Assembly (NCBI GenBank): GCA_038093975.1
Contig: JBBPTG010000363.1
Coordinates: 1-20,014 of the forward strand
Origin: Chalciporus piperatus
Lineage: Eukaryota; Basidiomycota; Agaricomycetes; Boletales; Boletaceae
Reading direction: 5' to 3'
DNA length: 20,014 nt
Made by a program: the position numbers and the translations under genes. Under the pieces are notes generated by a model that saw only the letters and a list, made by a program, of their open reading frames with translations, was not told the origin of the DNA and searched no databases. Below, one piece after another: positions 1 to 8,925 of the stretch. Every line of letters begins with the position of its first letter. Position 1 is the stretch's first letter.

Positions 1-1
1 C

Positions 2-88
2 TACCTGCCATGGAACTTGACTCCACAAGGATACAACGATTGGCCGTTCGCCGATGGCAGCGTACGAGAACTGGAAGGAAAACTCTGA
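2..88 (+). CDS. Possible 3' end of an unidentified gene
   Basis: An open frame enters from the left edge and stops at TGA 86-88. The 28 codons include PQGYNDWPFADGSVRELEGK, which looks protein-like rather than random, but I do not recognise the family. The frame starting at base 1 is also open, to 183, so the choice of frame is weak. This could be the last exon of a gene lying mostly outside the window, or chance. Confidence 0.2.
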   Translation, partial: YLPWNLTPQGYNDWPFADGSVRELEGKL

Positions 89-192
89 TACCACATCAGG
101 CCAGAGTGTACCTAGTATACCTCGCGAAGTATAGGCTCACTCACCGTCTTCCCATCAGACGCTTAACTACTACGATCGATTGATTGCAAGCA

Positions 193-2050
193 ATGACGAG
201 CGTTGTCTGGAGACCCGACACGGGTCAACCCAGGCCACCACTTCAGCCAGGCAATTTATACAGACCCGACATCCTCGCGGTGATCGAGAATACGATCGAT
301 CAGCTCAAGCCCCAGCTGAGGAGTCTGAGCGATAAAATCCACGGTACGGGGGTGGATGTGTCGAGTTTGTATGGCCTCGCGACTGATCGTCCGCAGCTCG
401 TCCCGAGTTGATGTTTGAAGAACGGTACGTACGCTGCTGGCTGACTTATAGTGCATTGTGCTGAATCCCTGCAATAGTTATGCTCATGACGTGTATTCGG
501 AATTCATGGAGAAACAAGGATTCGTGGTTCAGAAGCACTACCTGCTCGAGACCGCCTGGGTAGCCACTTACACCCATGGCCAGGGCGGTCGCGTCCTTGG
601 TGTGAATTCTGAGATGGATGCATTACCCGGAATTGGTCATGCATGCGGCCATAACTTGATCGGCATCGCGTGGTGAGTTCTCCTTTGGCTTACGACCTGG
701 TGCCGCTGTGTAAACGAAATCATGTACTTAGCTGAAGAGGGAGGATTTTGCAAGGTCCGGTTGTGGGATAAGGGAGCCTACGAGGAAATGGACGTCTGTC
801 TCATGTATGGCTTCGCTTCTCGTGGACCAGACTCTGCCTGTTTCGCTGAGCTTCATTGCCCAGGTGCCACCCAGCGCCAGGCCCACCTTACTCTGTCAGT
901 CTCAGTAGCTCGCTGGCTATGATGCGTCGCCAAATTGACTACTCAGGTCACACGTAAGTGGTGAATCAGACCCCCGTCAGTGTAATGATATATCTTTTCC
1001 TGAAGACACCATGTACACGATGTGTCGGTTTGATCTGTTGCTGCAAGAGTCCGACATTGGTGTACGCTAGAACAGCAGCGTCAAGAGCGTTGGTTCCTTC
1101 CCAGGGGGGCTCAAGCCTGCATGGGCGCTAAATAGAAAGATTGGGCACCCAACAGTTCGTACCTTTCTTGTCCATGATAACCTATTCTGAACGACTCTCT
1201 CAGTCATACCTGATAATGCCAAGCCCTAGCTGTTATTCCGCAAGGACTTCTCGATGGCGTCAATGACTCGGAAGATGGTTTGTTCGGGCGCCCACGACCA
1301 AGGAAGTTTATGGGACAGCAGATCGAGTCAAAGCATGCTTCGAGTGTGTTGCCCCATTCTCGTCCCTTTCCTGTACTGAATTTGTGTCAAAGGGGTGCCG
1401 CTATGGCCACTGGAACCACGATGACGATTAGCAACGAATCTCTCGGTAACGAGGTTGTGCAGAACAAAGTACTCGGTACGCCGGTCAACTGCCTCACCGT
1501 CAGACATCTCACAACACAAATAATCAACAGGCGAAGAAATTGCGGATGCATCAGGAACCAGCACGGCGACATTGACTATGAGTGGGGTATTTCAAGTGCC
1601 TCGACGGACTTTGTGAGTATTCATCCTGCAGTGGAGACTGAACGGCTGAATATCTTTCTTAGGGGAATATTAGCTATTGTATGCATGTTCCTTTCCTCCA
1701 CACTCCGTTTTCTAACATGTACCAGTGATGCCCGGACTCCACCCTGGGTTCTGTAGGTATCTCTATTACCTCATGAGACCTATCTGATGAAGTTTTGTCC
1801 AGCAATCCCCACTGTATCGGGTGGAGGAAACCACACGAGAGAATTCGCAGCAGCGGCTGCCACAGACCTCGCGCACGAGGCATGCTACAACGTATCAAAG
1901 GCACTCGCACACGTAGGGATGAGGGTGATAACGGACGGGGAGTTCCTGAAGAAGGTAATCATTTTGCGCACTGACACCGCTCTGTGTTGACATGGTCGGT
2001 CGTTGTAGATGAAAGATGCGTTTGAAGAGGATAAGAAAGCGAGGCAATGA
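193..2050 (+). pseudogene. Decayed M20-family amidohydrolase (peptidase M20 domain-containing protein 2-like)
   Basis: Intact members are metal-dependent amidohydrolases that cleave amide or peptide bonds in small substrates. Seen here: ATG 193, then exons 193-343, 397-424 and 478 to about 675, joined by two clean 53-bp introns (344-396, 425-477). They carry the metal-ligand motif GHACGHN and then the catalytic-type EEGG. The 3' part is also well kept: DYEWGISSASTDF, introns 1613-1662, 1679-1725, 1753-1802 and 1955-2008, then SGGGNHTREF and the stop at 2048-2050. Lesions: about 20 residues expected between GHNLIGIA and AEEGG are missing (near 675-722); there is a frameshift near 835-905; the next exon is inverted (1007-1127); AAG is followed by CCCTAG near 1225; and 1270-1500 is poorly conserved. 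Splice sites outlasted the frame, so inactivation looks fairly recent. Family assignment is from motifs and memory of fungal homologues. Confidence 0.8.
1007..1127 (-). other. Inverted exon of the M20 amidohydrolase pseudogene
   Basis: Read on the minus strand this segment encodes the expected next part of the same protein: AHAGLS, then [20 protein letters not shown] and [12 protein letters not shown]. It is preceded by an intron-like 3' end, ttctatttag. The plus-strand sequence on its left ends with SGHT and a donor gtaagt (about 953), and that on its right resumes with VIPDNAK after an acceptor (about 1200). The exon has therefore been flipped in place. A run of six C inside it also shifts its frame. 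Breakpoints lie roughly at 990-1007 and 1130-1200. Confidence 0.75.
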
Positions 2051-2419
2051 GGCAAGGGTAAATGGCTGGAACGAAATTTTACGATAAGGGGTGGACAACC
2101 TTAGTCCAAAAGCTCGCAATCGCAGTACCCTGCGCGCATGAGGATTTGTTCAATCGTGTACAACCAATCGATAAGGGAGGGGTGTGGGTGTCTCCATCGA
2201 CAGCCTGCGGATGATTGAGCTCGAGGGCGGGTGATGTCACTGATGTGTAGTCGCTCGTAGTCTGGTGACCAGACTAAGTCGCTCGGTGTTTACTATAAAT
2301 GACCACCTTTGGTCTCAAGCACGAGAAATGGTTATGAGCGGGAGGTTTCCGCGGACTAGAGCAGTTAATCTTCCGAGTTGAGGGAAGACATTCGTTTACC
2401 CTCGTTGCGGTGACTCTCA
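2051..2419. other. Intergenic stretch, nothing recognised
   Basis: This lies between the pseudogene stop and the left target duplication of the transposon. I see no convincing frame, RNA gene or repeat. Confidence 0.5.
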
Positions 2420-2427
2420 GCCTCTCA
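2420..2427. repeat. Left target-site duplication, GCCTCTCA
   Basis: This 8-bp sequence abuts the left terminal inverted repeat and recurs exactly at 4001-4008 after the right one. Eight bases is the target duplication length of hAT transposases (P elements also give 8). Confidence 0.85.
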
Positions 2428-2451
2428 CAAGGGGCGTCCAAAACTCTAATT
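2428..2451 (+). repeat. Left terminal inverted repeat of the hAT-type element
   Basis: Twenty-four bases, exactly complementary to 3977-4000. It begins CAAGGGGCGTCCAAAACTCT. Confidence 0.92.
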
Positions 2452-2477
2452 TTCGACCGCAACTCCCCCCCGATAGT

Positions 2478-2570
2478 ACAATATCAAGTGCTCGGGGTCC
2501 TGACTTGCCAAAATCAGGACTTATGTTGGCAGGGAGTGAAAAAATGATGTAACTAGCAACTTGATATTGT
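2478..2570. repeat. Subterminal 12-bp inverted repeat
   Basis: ACAATATCAAGT at 2478-2489 and its exact complement at 2559-2570 enclose about 70 bp, within which GTCCTGA and TCAGGAC form a smaller stem. Subterminal repeats near transposon ends often bind transposase; that role is inferred here. Confidence 0.6.
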
Positions 2571-2759
2571 GAACTGAAGTTGGATTCGTGATGCCAGGCC
2601 TTCAATACACCACTTCAGATAGTAGAATAGTATCCTAAAGTAAGATAACCCTTGGAAAATGAAGTGGGGAAGTGTCTCAGTGACGAGCAGCAGAATGGGT
2701 ACACAATGCCAAACAACACGAACGCGTCAAAGACCTGATTCTCCTGTTCCGCTCTCCTC

Positions 2760-3233
2760 ATGACTCACGGCGGCCATGAGCGGGATCTCGTGGACGCTCA
2801 CCATTTCACGGCCAATCAAATCTCCACTCGACTTCCCCTCGACTCACCCGAGTCTGAAGCTCCGGGACAAGCCTCCAGTCCTCAGAGGGGCCCCCTGGCG
2901 AGGATGATAGGACATGTCAAGCCTTACTCATGTCAAGCCTTACTCACCAATTCCGGATCCCCACGAGTCACTGCGGGGAGCTCTCGTGAACAAGACCCTG
3001 CCATCGAGCTCAATTTGAAGGTAGCTGGATTTACGGAGCTTGGAAGGACGACGATCGAGTGTGACCAGTGTGGCGCCAGAATCCAGGTCACGGAGAACTC
3101 GATTTGCTGTTTGAAGAAGAATCGGGGTTCGAAGAAATGTCGCCAGCGCAAAGCAAGAGAAGCAATGAAGAACGAGACATCCAGAACAGCAGCGCAAAAT
3201 GGGGATGTGAGTACTACCTTGTTTGTAACTTGA
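2760..3233 (+). CDS. Putative protein with BED-like zinc finger, inside the transposon
   Basis: The frame runs from ATG 2760 to TGA 3231-3233 (157 residues). Near residues 100-128 it reads IECDQCGARIQV, then LKKNRGSKKCRQRK. The C-x2-C then L-x-x-(H)-x-GSKKC layout resembles BED-type or C2HC fingers found in transposase-related fungal proteins, but the expected His is Asn. A donor gtgagt at 3207 and an acceptor at 3299 suggest a 93-bp intron. After it the frame meets TGA at 3360-3362 and is then open again to 3857. Either another intron is missed or the gene is broken. It may be a remnant of the transposase N-terminus or a captured gene; I cannot tell which. Confidence 0.4.
   Translation: MTHGGHERDLVDAHHFTANQISTRLPLDSPESEAPGQASSPQRGPLARMIGHVKPYSCQALLTNSGSPRVTAGSSREQDPAIELNLKVAGFTELGRTTIECDQCGARIQVTENSICCLKKNRGSKKCRQRKAREAMKNETSRTAAQNGDVSTTLFVT
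2913..2944. repeat. Exact 16-bp tandem duplication
   Basis: CATGTCAAGCCTTACT occurs twice in a row (2913-2928, 2929-2944) inside the transposon frame. Sixteen is not a multiple of three, so the frame changes across it. Confidence 0.9.
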
Positions 3234-3976
3234 GATCAGGGGGATATGGCTGATGATCTGATACGGAACATCTCATTGTGATGGCGGAATGGTTTACAGA
3301 TGCGGGTACGGAGCGGCAGCGAGAGAGGACTGCGACTGTTGGGCTGCGTGAAGTGTCGTTGAGCACTGAGCCTAGCGCGCCATTCGATCGTCATTGACAA
3401 TCCTTTATCGGACACCTTGCAGCCCGGACAACTGTCGAGGACACTTGTGCCGCCGCCGCAAACTTTATCCTTTGATTTCCATTACCCCGACATCGAGGAA
3501 AACTCACCCTTCGATGGTCCACATGCTCAAATGCAACTACACTCGCGATCTCCTACACCTGGCTTGGCCCCTCACATACGGTCATCTTCTGCTTCGCCTG
3601 CACTAGAACACGATGCTGAGACAAGTGCATTCGCGTCGGTCCTCGGAGCTTGCCTTGGGACACTCAGTGCTCAGCACTGTCAATCCCTCTGGGTTGCAAA
3701 AGTCTGGGTCTGCTTCTTTGCTACCATGCGTGGGTGTAGCATTGGACTGGCCCTTTGGCTCCATCTTCACGATGTTGGCATGGCAGCTTTTCTCGAGCCA
3801 GTATTATACCTTTCTAATACTAGTAGTTTCATTCAAACCATACGTGCCATCCAGTGAGCTGCTCGTCAATCACCTTCCCATCCAATCAGAACGTGGGAAT
3901 CTCCTTCCAAACAGATTGTAGTAGCAGGGCGAGTTCTCGGGGTCCAGTTGTATGGATTGTGTGAGTTGGTTGTGTG
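3234..3976. other. Distal part of the transposon, no firm gene
   Basis: After TGA 3360-3362 the frame through 3417 stays open to 3857 and is rich in Ser, Pro and His (for example PPPQTLSFDFHYPDIEEN), then turns hydrophobic. It has no good ATG, so it could be a later exon of the element's gene. I see no transposase motif. Confidence 0.4.
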
Positions 3977-4000
3977 AATTAGAGTTTTGGACGCCCCTTG
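3977..4000 (-). repeat. Right terminal inverted repeat of the hAT-type element
   Basis: Exact complement of 2428-2451. It is followed directly by the second GCCTCTCA. Confidence 0.92.
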
Positions 4001-4008
4001 GCCTCTCA
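4001..4008. repeat. Right target-site duplication, GCCTCTCA
   Basis: Identical to 2420-2427. Confidence 0.85.
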
Positions 4009-4280
4009 GGAGCACTCAGTTCATTACGTGATTGACCAACAGCCCATACCTACTGGTCCACGTAGCAGACCTGTCTAGGAATGTCTGTTGAAGTGCTACT
4101 GGGGAGATTTCTCTTACACTGGCACTTCCGGCTTTTATAGCTTTCGGCCTTTGATCCTCAGGCGATTGTAGGATTCCACCTAACTCACGGTCTGACAATA
4201 AGGCTAACGGTGAAACGCAGTTTCCATCCATCGACACCCCGTACGCCAAGTACTCTACCTCAAATTACGTCGCGTCGGGC

Positions 4281-5843
4281 TTGGATGTCCCTGCCATTCG
4301 CCACATCGTGTCATGGGAGCGGGAGCAACTCGATGTCCTTGACACCATCCTGGAGCAAATGAACCCCCTCGTTCAACAACTGCGTGAAAAGCGCGAGCGG
4401 ATAGCGTGTTGCGTTAAGACTCACGAGGGTTTCGTGTCGTGCATCCGTCGTCTCCCTTCGGAAGTACTCGGCGAGATCTTCATGCGGTGTTTGCCCGATA
4501 CAAAGTACCTCAACCCAGATACACGAGCGGCACCATTGCTGCTAACACAGATATGCAGGGTCTGGCGAGGGATTGCTCTTGGTACCCCAAGCTTGTGGTG
4601 TTCATTGGCGATCAGAGACTCCGAGAGGGAACCGGATGAACAGCTTAGCATTTATCAGCGTTGGCTCGAGAATTCAGGTGGTTGTCCGCTTTCACTCAAT
4701 ATCAACCTAGCCGACTGGTTTCACTGGGAAGATCAACAGTGGCAAGAGCTGGCCGTCGTTTTCTCGAGCCGTTACACCAAGCGCTGCACGGATCTTGACA
4801 TCACATTTGACTCGGCGGATGGTCTGGATCTGTTGCTTGGGAATGTTCCTCACCTTGAAAGCCTCTACCTCGATGGAGATCTGTATGACATACGGTCATT
4901 GAATGTCTCGATCATCCAGCCACACCCCCGCCTTCACAAACTTCTCATCCGCTCCCCTAGTTTCGACAAGGATACTCTGTCCTTCCTTAATCCAAGATGG
5001 ATCAATTTCACACATCTCGGAGTGTTATTCCGAGGCAATGGGGGTGCCGTCGACCGTCACATCTTCTTGACGCTCCTCCAGATGTGTCCCAACCTCGAAC
5101 ACCTCATCTTCTCTGAAATTCTCGTTCGCAAAGTGGAAGGCCCTGTCTCGCTCACACACGCAAAACTTCGTACGTTGGAGATCTCAAAGATGTGTGGGGA
5201 AGGCGCACTTTTCAACACACTGACACTCCCCAACCTACGTCACCTCCATGTTTATGAAGACACCGACAACTCGTATGACTTCTGTCAACCTTTGCTCAAC
5301 GGATCAGGGGATCGCCCCTTCAGCATCACCTTCAAGGATAGTGTTCAGGAACACAGTGCTGATGCTCTCTTCAAGGTCATCCACCCTGGTTGGACGGACC
5401 TCACAAGCATCACTCTGGATATCCGGCACGGCGACGACCTTGGATTTTTGCCCCTCCAGTTTTGCCCCAACCTCGAAAACATGGTCGTCACATTTATCCA
5501 CGTTGACAAACTTCACCACGCTCCTCTCACCCATCACAAACTTCGCTCGCTGACAATCACCGTAAAGGGTTTCTACAGTGATGATTTTCTGGACAAGTTA
5601 ATCCTGCCCAACTTGCGCGAGCTTCACTTTGGGATGAAGTGGATTTGGCTGCACAAGGAGTTCAAGGATTTCATATCTCGGTCGAATTGTCAGCTCGAGA
5701 TACTCAAGATCGAAGGAGTAGCGATGTCTGGGGAGGAAAGAGAAGAACTTGCCTCACTTAAATCTACCTTGAAACTGCTAGAGCTACGTGATACGAGGGT
5801 GAAACGATGGAGTGACTCGCAGCCCGGGAGGCCCCACCGATAG
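4281..5843 (+). CDS. F-box protein with leucine-rich C-terminal region
   Basis: Proteins of this type recruit substrates to SCF ubiquitin ligases: the F-box binds Skp1 and the C-terminal repeats select the target. The frame has a short helical N-terminus (REQLDVLDTILEQMNPLVQQ) and then an F-box core, RRLPSEVLGEIFMRCLP, continuing to CRVWRGIALGTPSLW. About 400 residues of irregular leucine-rich segments follow (PHLESLYLDGDL, PNLRHLHVYED, PNLRELHFG, LKSTLKLLELRDTRV). The stop is 5841-5843. The start is unsure: the first in-frame ATG is 4359, but protein-like sequence begins earlier and the frame is open back to 4155 without ATG. A 5' exon joined near an acceptor at 4220 is likely, possibly lying beyond the transposon. 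The coding part shows no break. The specific target is unknown. Confidence 0.85.
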   Translation: MDVPAIRHIVSWEREQLDVLDTILEQMNPLVQQLREKRERIACCVKTHEGFVSCIRRLPSEVLGEIFMRCLPDTKYLNPDTRAAPLLLTQICRVWRGIALGTPSLWCSLAIRDSEREPDEQLSIYQRWLENSGGCPLSLNINLADWFHWEDQQWQELAVVFSSRYTKRCTDLDITFDSADGLDLLLGNVPHLESLYLDGDLYDIRSLNVSIIQPHPRLHKLLIRSPSFDKDTLSFLNPRWINFTHLGVLFRGNGGAVDRHIFLTLLQMCPNLEHLIFSEILVRKVEGPVSLTHAKLRTLEISKMCGEGALFNTLTLPNLRHLHVYEDTDNSYDFCQPLLNGSGDRPFSITFKDSVQEHSADALFKVIHPGWTDLTSITLDIRHGDDLGFLPLQFCPNLENMVVTFIHVDKLHHAPLTHHKLRSLTITVKGFYSDDFLDKLILPNLRELHFGMKWIWLHKEFKDFISRSNCQLEILKIEGVAMSGEEREELASLKSTLKLLELRDTRVKRWSDSQPGRPHR

Positions 5844-6254
5844 CGCGATACATCCAACAAGGAGAGAACTCATGTCAGCGAGCGACTGAGGAAGCACTCA
5901 ATGTACTTACTTACATTCAATGTCAATATGATGATGCTGAACAATAGCTTTGTCCAGGAACTTGATGCTTTCGCTCTCTGCCCCCGACTTCTAAGCAAAC
6001 AATATCCGCTAAGGTAGGACTCATGCGGGTTCATCCAATAAGTTAGCGGATATTGTTTGCTTACATAAATAAATGACTTGAGAGATGATTGCATCTTCAA
6101 GCTGGTGTTTGCTGCGCATGGACAGATTAGAGCTTAAAGCATCACGTCGTGCGCCATCTATGTCTACCCAAACCTGTGTAACAATCAATGATATTGTGTG
6201 ATGTTGGAAGTACCGGTACTTGTGGTCGTAGGGACAAGGATTGTGAAATGAGTG
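5844..6254. other. Intergenic stretch between the F-box gene and the minus-strand membrane gene
   Basis: Apart from the 21-bp inverted repeat I see nothing convincing. The stretch holds the 3' flanks of two convergent genes. Confidence 0.5.
5992..6063. repeat. Perfect 21-bp inverted repeat with 30-bp loop
   Basis: The arms 5992-6012 (TAAGCAAACAATATCCGCTA...) and 6043-6063 are exact complements. The hairpin lies between the F-box stop and the end of the minus-strand gene. It could be a small foldback element or MITE remnant; I see no clear target duplication. Confidence 0.85.
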
Positions 6255-8078
6255 TTACGGGAATGAGTATACCATTGTTCCAAGCTCAAACGTCATCACT
6301 GCAGTCTGATCACGACACTTTCTTCTTGCATTGAGTCTGCCATGCATTCGAGATTCAGTGCGACATTCAAGACCAGAGGTATCGCTGCTTACACGGCTAG
6401 CACCGAGTTCACGTAGCCTAAGGACGCAATAGAAGTTAGTGATAAACTAAGAGGACTGAGGCCTGAGGAACGACTTACTTCGGCTCACCGCGATCCCGGC
6501 TGCGGAGACCCAGTTAGCATTACCTTGTGTGAGGTACTGCGCTAATCAGCTAACGGCGTACAACAACTCCATTTACACCTACCACGATCCCAAAGATGAG
6601 TGACATTGCGCTATTGGCAAAATGTTGGGTTAACACTGCAAGAACAAAACAAAACGAAAACCAGGCACACTCACGCGGTGAAGGCACCCATGTTGATGAA
6701 GATGACCGCTAGATTTTGGATGGTGCTACGTCGCTTCCTCCCGGGAAATCCTGACTTCCACATATACTTGAAGACGGCCACTGTGACAACGAGATCACCG
6801 ACTATACACAGGATCGAGAAGGGTAGGATCAACTACGGAGCGTGGGTGAATCAGCGAGTCGACTGGGTCAATCTAGGCCACTCACTGGATCTGTGAATAC
6901 AGCGCGAACGGTGTTTTCGCGGATACTACAAGGAATAGCCTTCATAACTTTGGCTCATGGAGGAACTGGAAGAAATGCACGAACGTTGAAACAGAGAACC
7001 CTAATGGTGTGTTTTAAGTATTCAATCGCCGTGACCTGGACTTGATCGAAAATGGAAGAGCACGTACATACACCAAAGGCTAGGGAAATCTGTGGATCAA
7101 ACATGTCGTCATAGTGCCCGAACAATGAACATACCGAATCCCAAAATTGCTATTGAGAGCTTCGAGAACGTTGGTTACGACATCCATAACTGAGGCTTGG
7201 AACTTACAATGAACCCAGTCACAAATTTGTTGTTCCCACTGACTAATAAAGTATTTATTACTCCATGCAAGGATTCTTGGCCGATGGTGACTTACTGATC
7301 CAAAGCCGATGACAGTAGAAGCTGGCCAATGGGATGAGTACATCCGAAGGCTGCTCCGGGTGGGTACTCACCACTGCACGGTTGATATAATTACGCACTG
7401 TCGTGTTCATGATCAGCAGCAGAATGTAGAATAAGTTGGTTCTGAAAATCGCCCACATGAAGGATCAGAGCAAACTAAGTTTGGGTTCAGATGAACGTGA
7501 ACAGGGAAGACGCATACAGTCGGGAGTTGTGAACACTCACGACGAGTCCCCTGGTTCTCGTCAATATATGCATTGAATGGACCCTCAGTTGTTGCGCTTA
7601 CCATGTTAATCCGTCCGCGCAGTTTGGGGAATAAGCTCGATGGCACGAGATGAGTGTAAACCAGTAGAGTTGGGCGCTCCCGACGAGATGTCCAGTATCC
7701 GCTAGGCTTGACAGGCCGTCAGGCGATGCGCTCACGAGCCAAACAGATGCGACATACAAGATCACGAGCACCTATCGAATATGTCAGCCTCACGGAGTCC
7801 TCACGGGCGCACAGGAGAAGTCTACTGACCAGTAACTTCAGGAGCCTCGAGTCATTTGGAAAGAAGCGAGCATAGTAGATCGCCTGGCCCACGCTAACAC
7901 CGTACATTCTATTGAAAATATCGATTCCTTCGTGATAAAAGGACGGCGTCGGGTATACTCACATGCTAGAGACCGCGAAACCTATCCTGGCCCGTAAGCA
8001 CCGAACACTCTCCGTCATCGCGTGAATCTTACCTATCAAGCCTGGAGCCCATGCTGATGTCACCAACGGATAGGGCAT
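6255..8078 (-). CDS. Seven-helix fungal membrane protein (DUF6534-like), many small exons
   Basis: Function is unknown; the family is abundant in Agaricomycetes. From ATG 8078-8076 I read exons 8033-8078, 7963-7981, 7830-7908, 7758-7771, 7602-7706, then an unclear part 7398-7601, then 7372-7397, 7296-7321, 7208-7242, 7135-7149, 7074-7089, 6967-7000, 6886-6925, 6675-6832, 6583-6610, 6479-6536, 6393-6417 and 6255-6336. Joined pieces include FAVSSIMYGVSVGQAIYYAR, FYCHRLWIISGNNKFVTGF and MGAFTAAMSLIFGIVYLTQG, ending in the family hallmark SYVNSVLAVLNAR and a short tail with stop TAA at 6257-6255. Most introns are 45-60 bp. Intron 6926-6966 has a poor donor (gttcct). In 7398-7601 the frame of LISCHRAY runs into TAA just after TGG, while SATTEGPFNAYID lies in another frame; this is a frameshift or missed splicing. 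The family name is from memory of its pattern. Confidence 0.65.
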
Positions 8079-8215
8079 CCTGAGAGAGGTCCGCCTTGTT
8101 CTCTTTCCAGTGCGTTGACTGTCTTGGTAAATTAAGCTAGTTAACTTGAAGCTATTAGTTACATAAGTCTAGAGCAACGGCAAACAAGTGCAAATAGCAC
8201 TCTTCACCTACAACG
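8079..8215. promoter_or_regulatory. Short bidirectional promoter region
   Basis: Only 137 bp separate the two start codons of the minus-strand membrane gene and the plus-strand NDUFA12 gene, so both must be driven from here or from 5' exons not seen. No clear TATA box is visible. Confidence 0.5.
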
Positions 8216-8737
8216 ATGGTGTCTCTGGCTCGGTATATCCGAAACATACGCAGAACGGGCATCAAGCAATGGTGGCACCAGATGCAGTACATCGGTGATG
8301 CAAAGGCTGGAACTCTCGTAGGAACTGACCTGTGCGTAGACTGTCATCTCATCGTTCCAAGCCAACTCACCCACTCGGCCAGGTTCGGCAACCGATACTT
8401 TGAGAACTTGAACCCCGAGGACGAAGTCCCAGGTCGTCACAGATGGGTCGACTTTGCTCAGCATTACAACAATGCATCGCAGGTCCCTCCCGAGTGGCAT
8501 TCGTGGCTGCAACATATCCGACAGCCTCCACCAACAGAGGACCAAGTCATGAAGGACTCTTCTCCACCATGGAAGGCGGTGAGTCATTGCATGCTACCTT
8601 GATTGACCGGCCCTTATGCGTTCGACTGGAAGCCATGGGTGGAGAACCTGACCGGTACAAGGGGCGCGTACCGCCCATACAACACTGCTGTACCGAAACT
8701 CAATGCTTGGGAACCAAGAGTCACATCGCGAGGATAG
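8216..8737 (+). CDS. NDUFA12: NADH:ubiquinone oxidoreductase accessory subunit NDUFA12 (B17.2)
   Basis: This is an accessory subunit of mitochondrial complex I, placed by homology at the junction of the matrix arm and the membrane arm. Three exons, 8216-8331, 8383-8578 and 8633-8737, join with introns of 51 and 54 bp into 138 codons, the usual length. Diagnostic motifs in order: YIGDAKAGTLVGTD, NRYFENLNPEDEVPGRHRW, VDFAQHYNNASQVPPEWHSW and, in the last exon, NAWEPRVTSRG before TAG. The N-terminus is short and basic with no long cleavable presequence, as in homologues. The start is the ATG immediately before VSLARYIRNIRR. The frame is intact. A long antisense frame over this gene is a shadow. 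Confidence 0.95.
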
Positions 8738-8925
8738 TCTCTGAGGACGCAGTCATCCCTCCCCTCAATTATTTTTCGGGGGTCGGAGCCGCTGGTGTTG
8801 GGTTTCCTGGATAGCTTCAGTAGTCTCTCGATGTACAGATCCCATTCCCCCAATTCCCTTGACGCAAATGCATCGTTTCGACGCAATCGCGTGCTTGTAT
8901 ATATTCTTGCCGGTCAGTCGCCACC
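8738..8925. other. Spacer between NDUFA12 and the tRNA gene
   Basis: No gene is seen. An AT-rich TATA-like stretch, gtatatattc (about 8896-8905), lies about 25 bp upstream of the tRNA, a position where such sequence can help place TFIIIB. Confidence 0.4.

Larger units (their letters stand above)
2428..4000. mobile_element. hAT-type DNA transposon, 1573 bp, probably non-autonomous
   Basis: The element is bounded by perfect 24-bp inverted repeats starting CAAGGGGCGTCC and by exact 8-bp direct repeats GCCTCTCA. A CA-start with a G-run and an 8-bp target duplication fits the hAT superfamily. The P superfamily also makes 8-bp duplications and is the main alternative. The element is too short for a full hAT transposase (usually 600 or more residues), and I see no catalytic or C-terminal dimerisation region. 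Inside is an open frame with a BED-like Cys motif (2760-3206 or 3233) and a Ser/Pro-rich frame (to 3857). Perfect ends suggest fairly recent movement. It sits about 280 bp upstream of the F-box coding region. Confidence 0.85.

Noticed and set aside
4016..4249. Minus-strand 77-codon frame between the transposon and the F-box gene
   Set aside because: No family resemblance, and it overlaps the likely 5' region of the F-box gene.
5992..6063. Rho-independent terminator
   Set aside because: The hairpin has no T-run and the genome is eukaryotic.
7707..7740. A 34-bp intron in the membrane-protein gene
   Set aside because: It is too short. A 51-bp intron at 7707-7757 gives a better joined sequence (VLVIFLADTGHLV).
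8204..8587. 127-codon antisense frame over NDUFA12
   Set aside because: It is a shadow of the strongly supported NDUFA12 exons.
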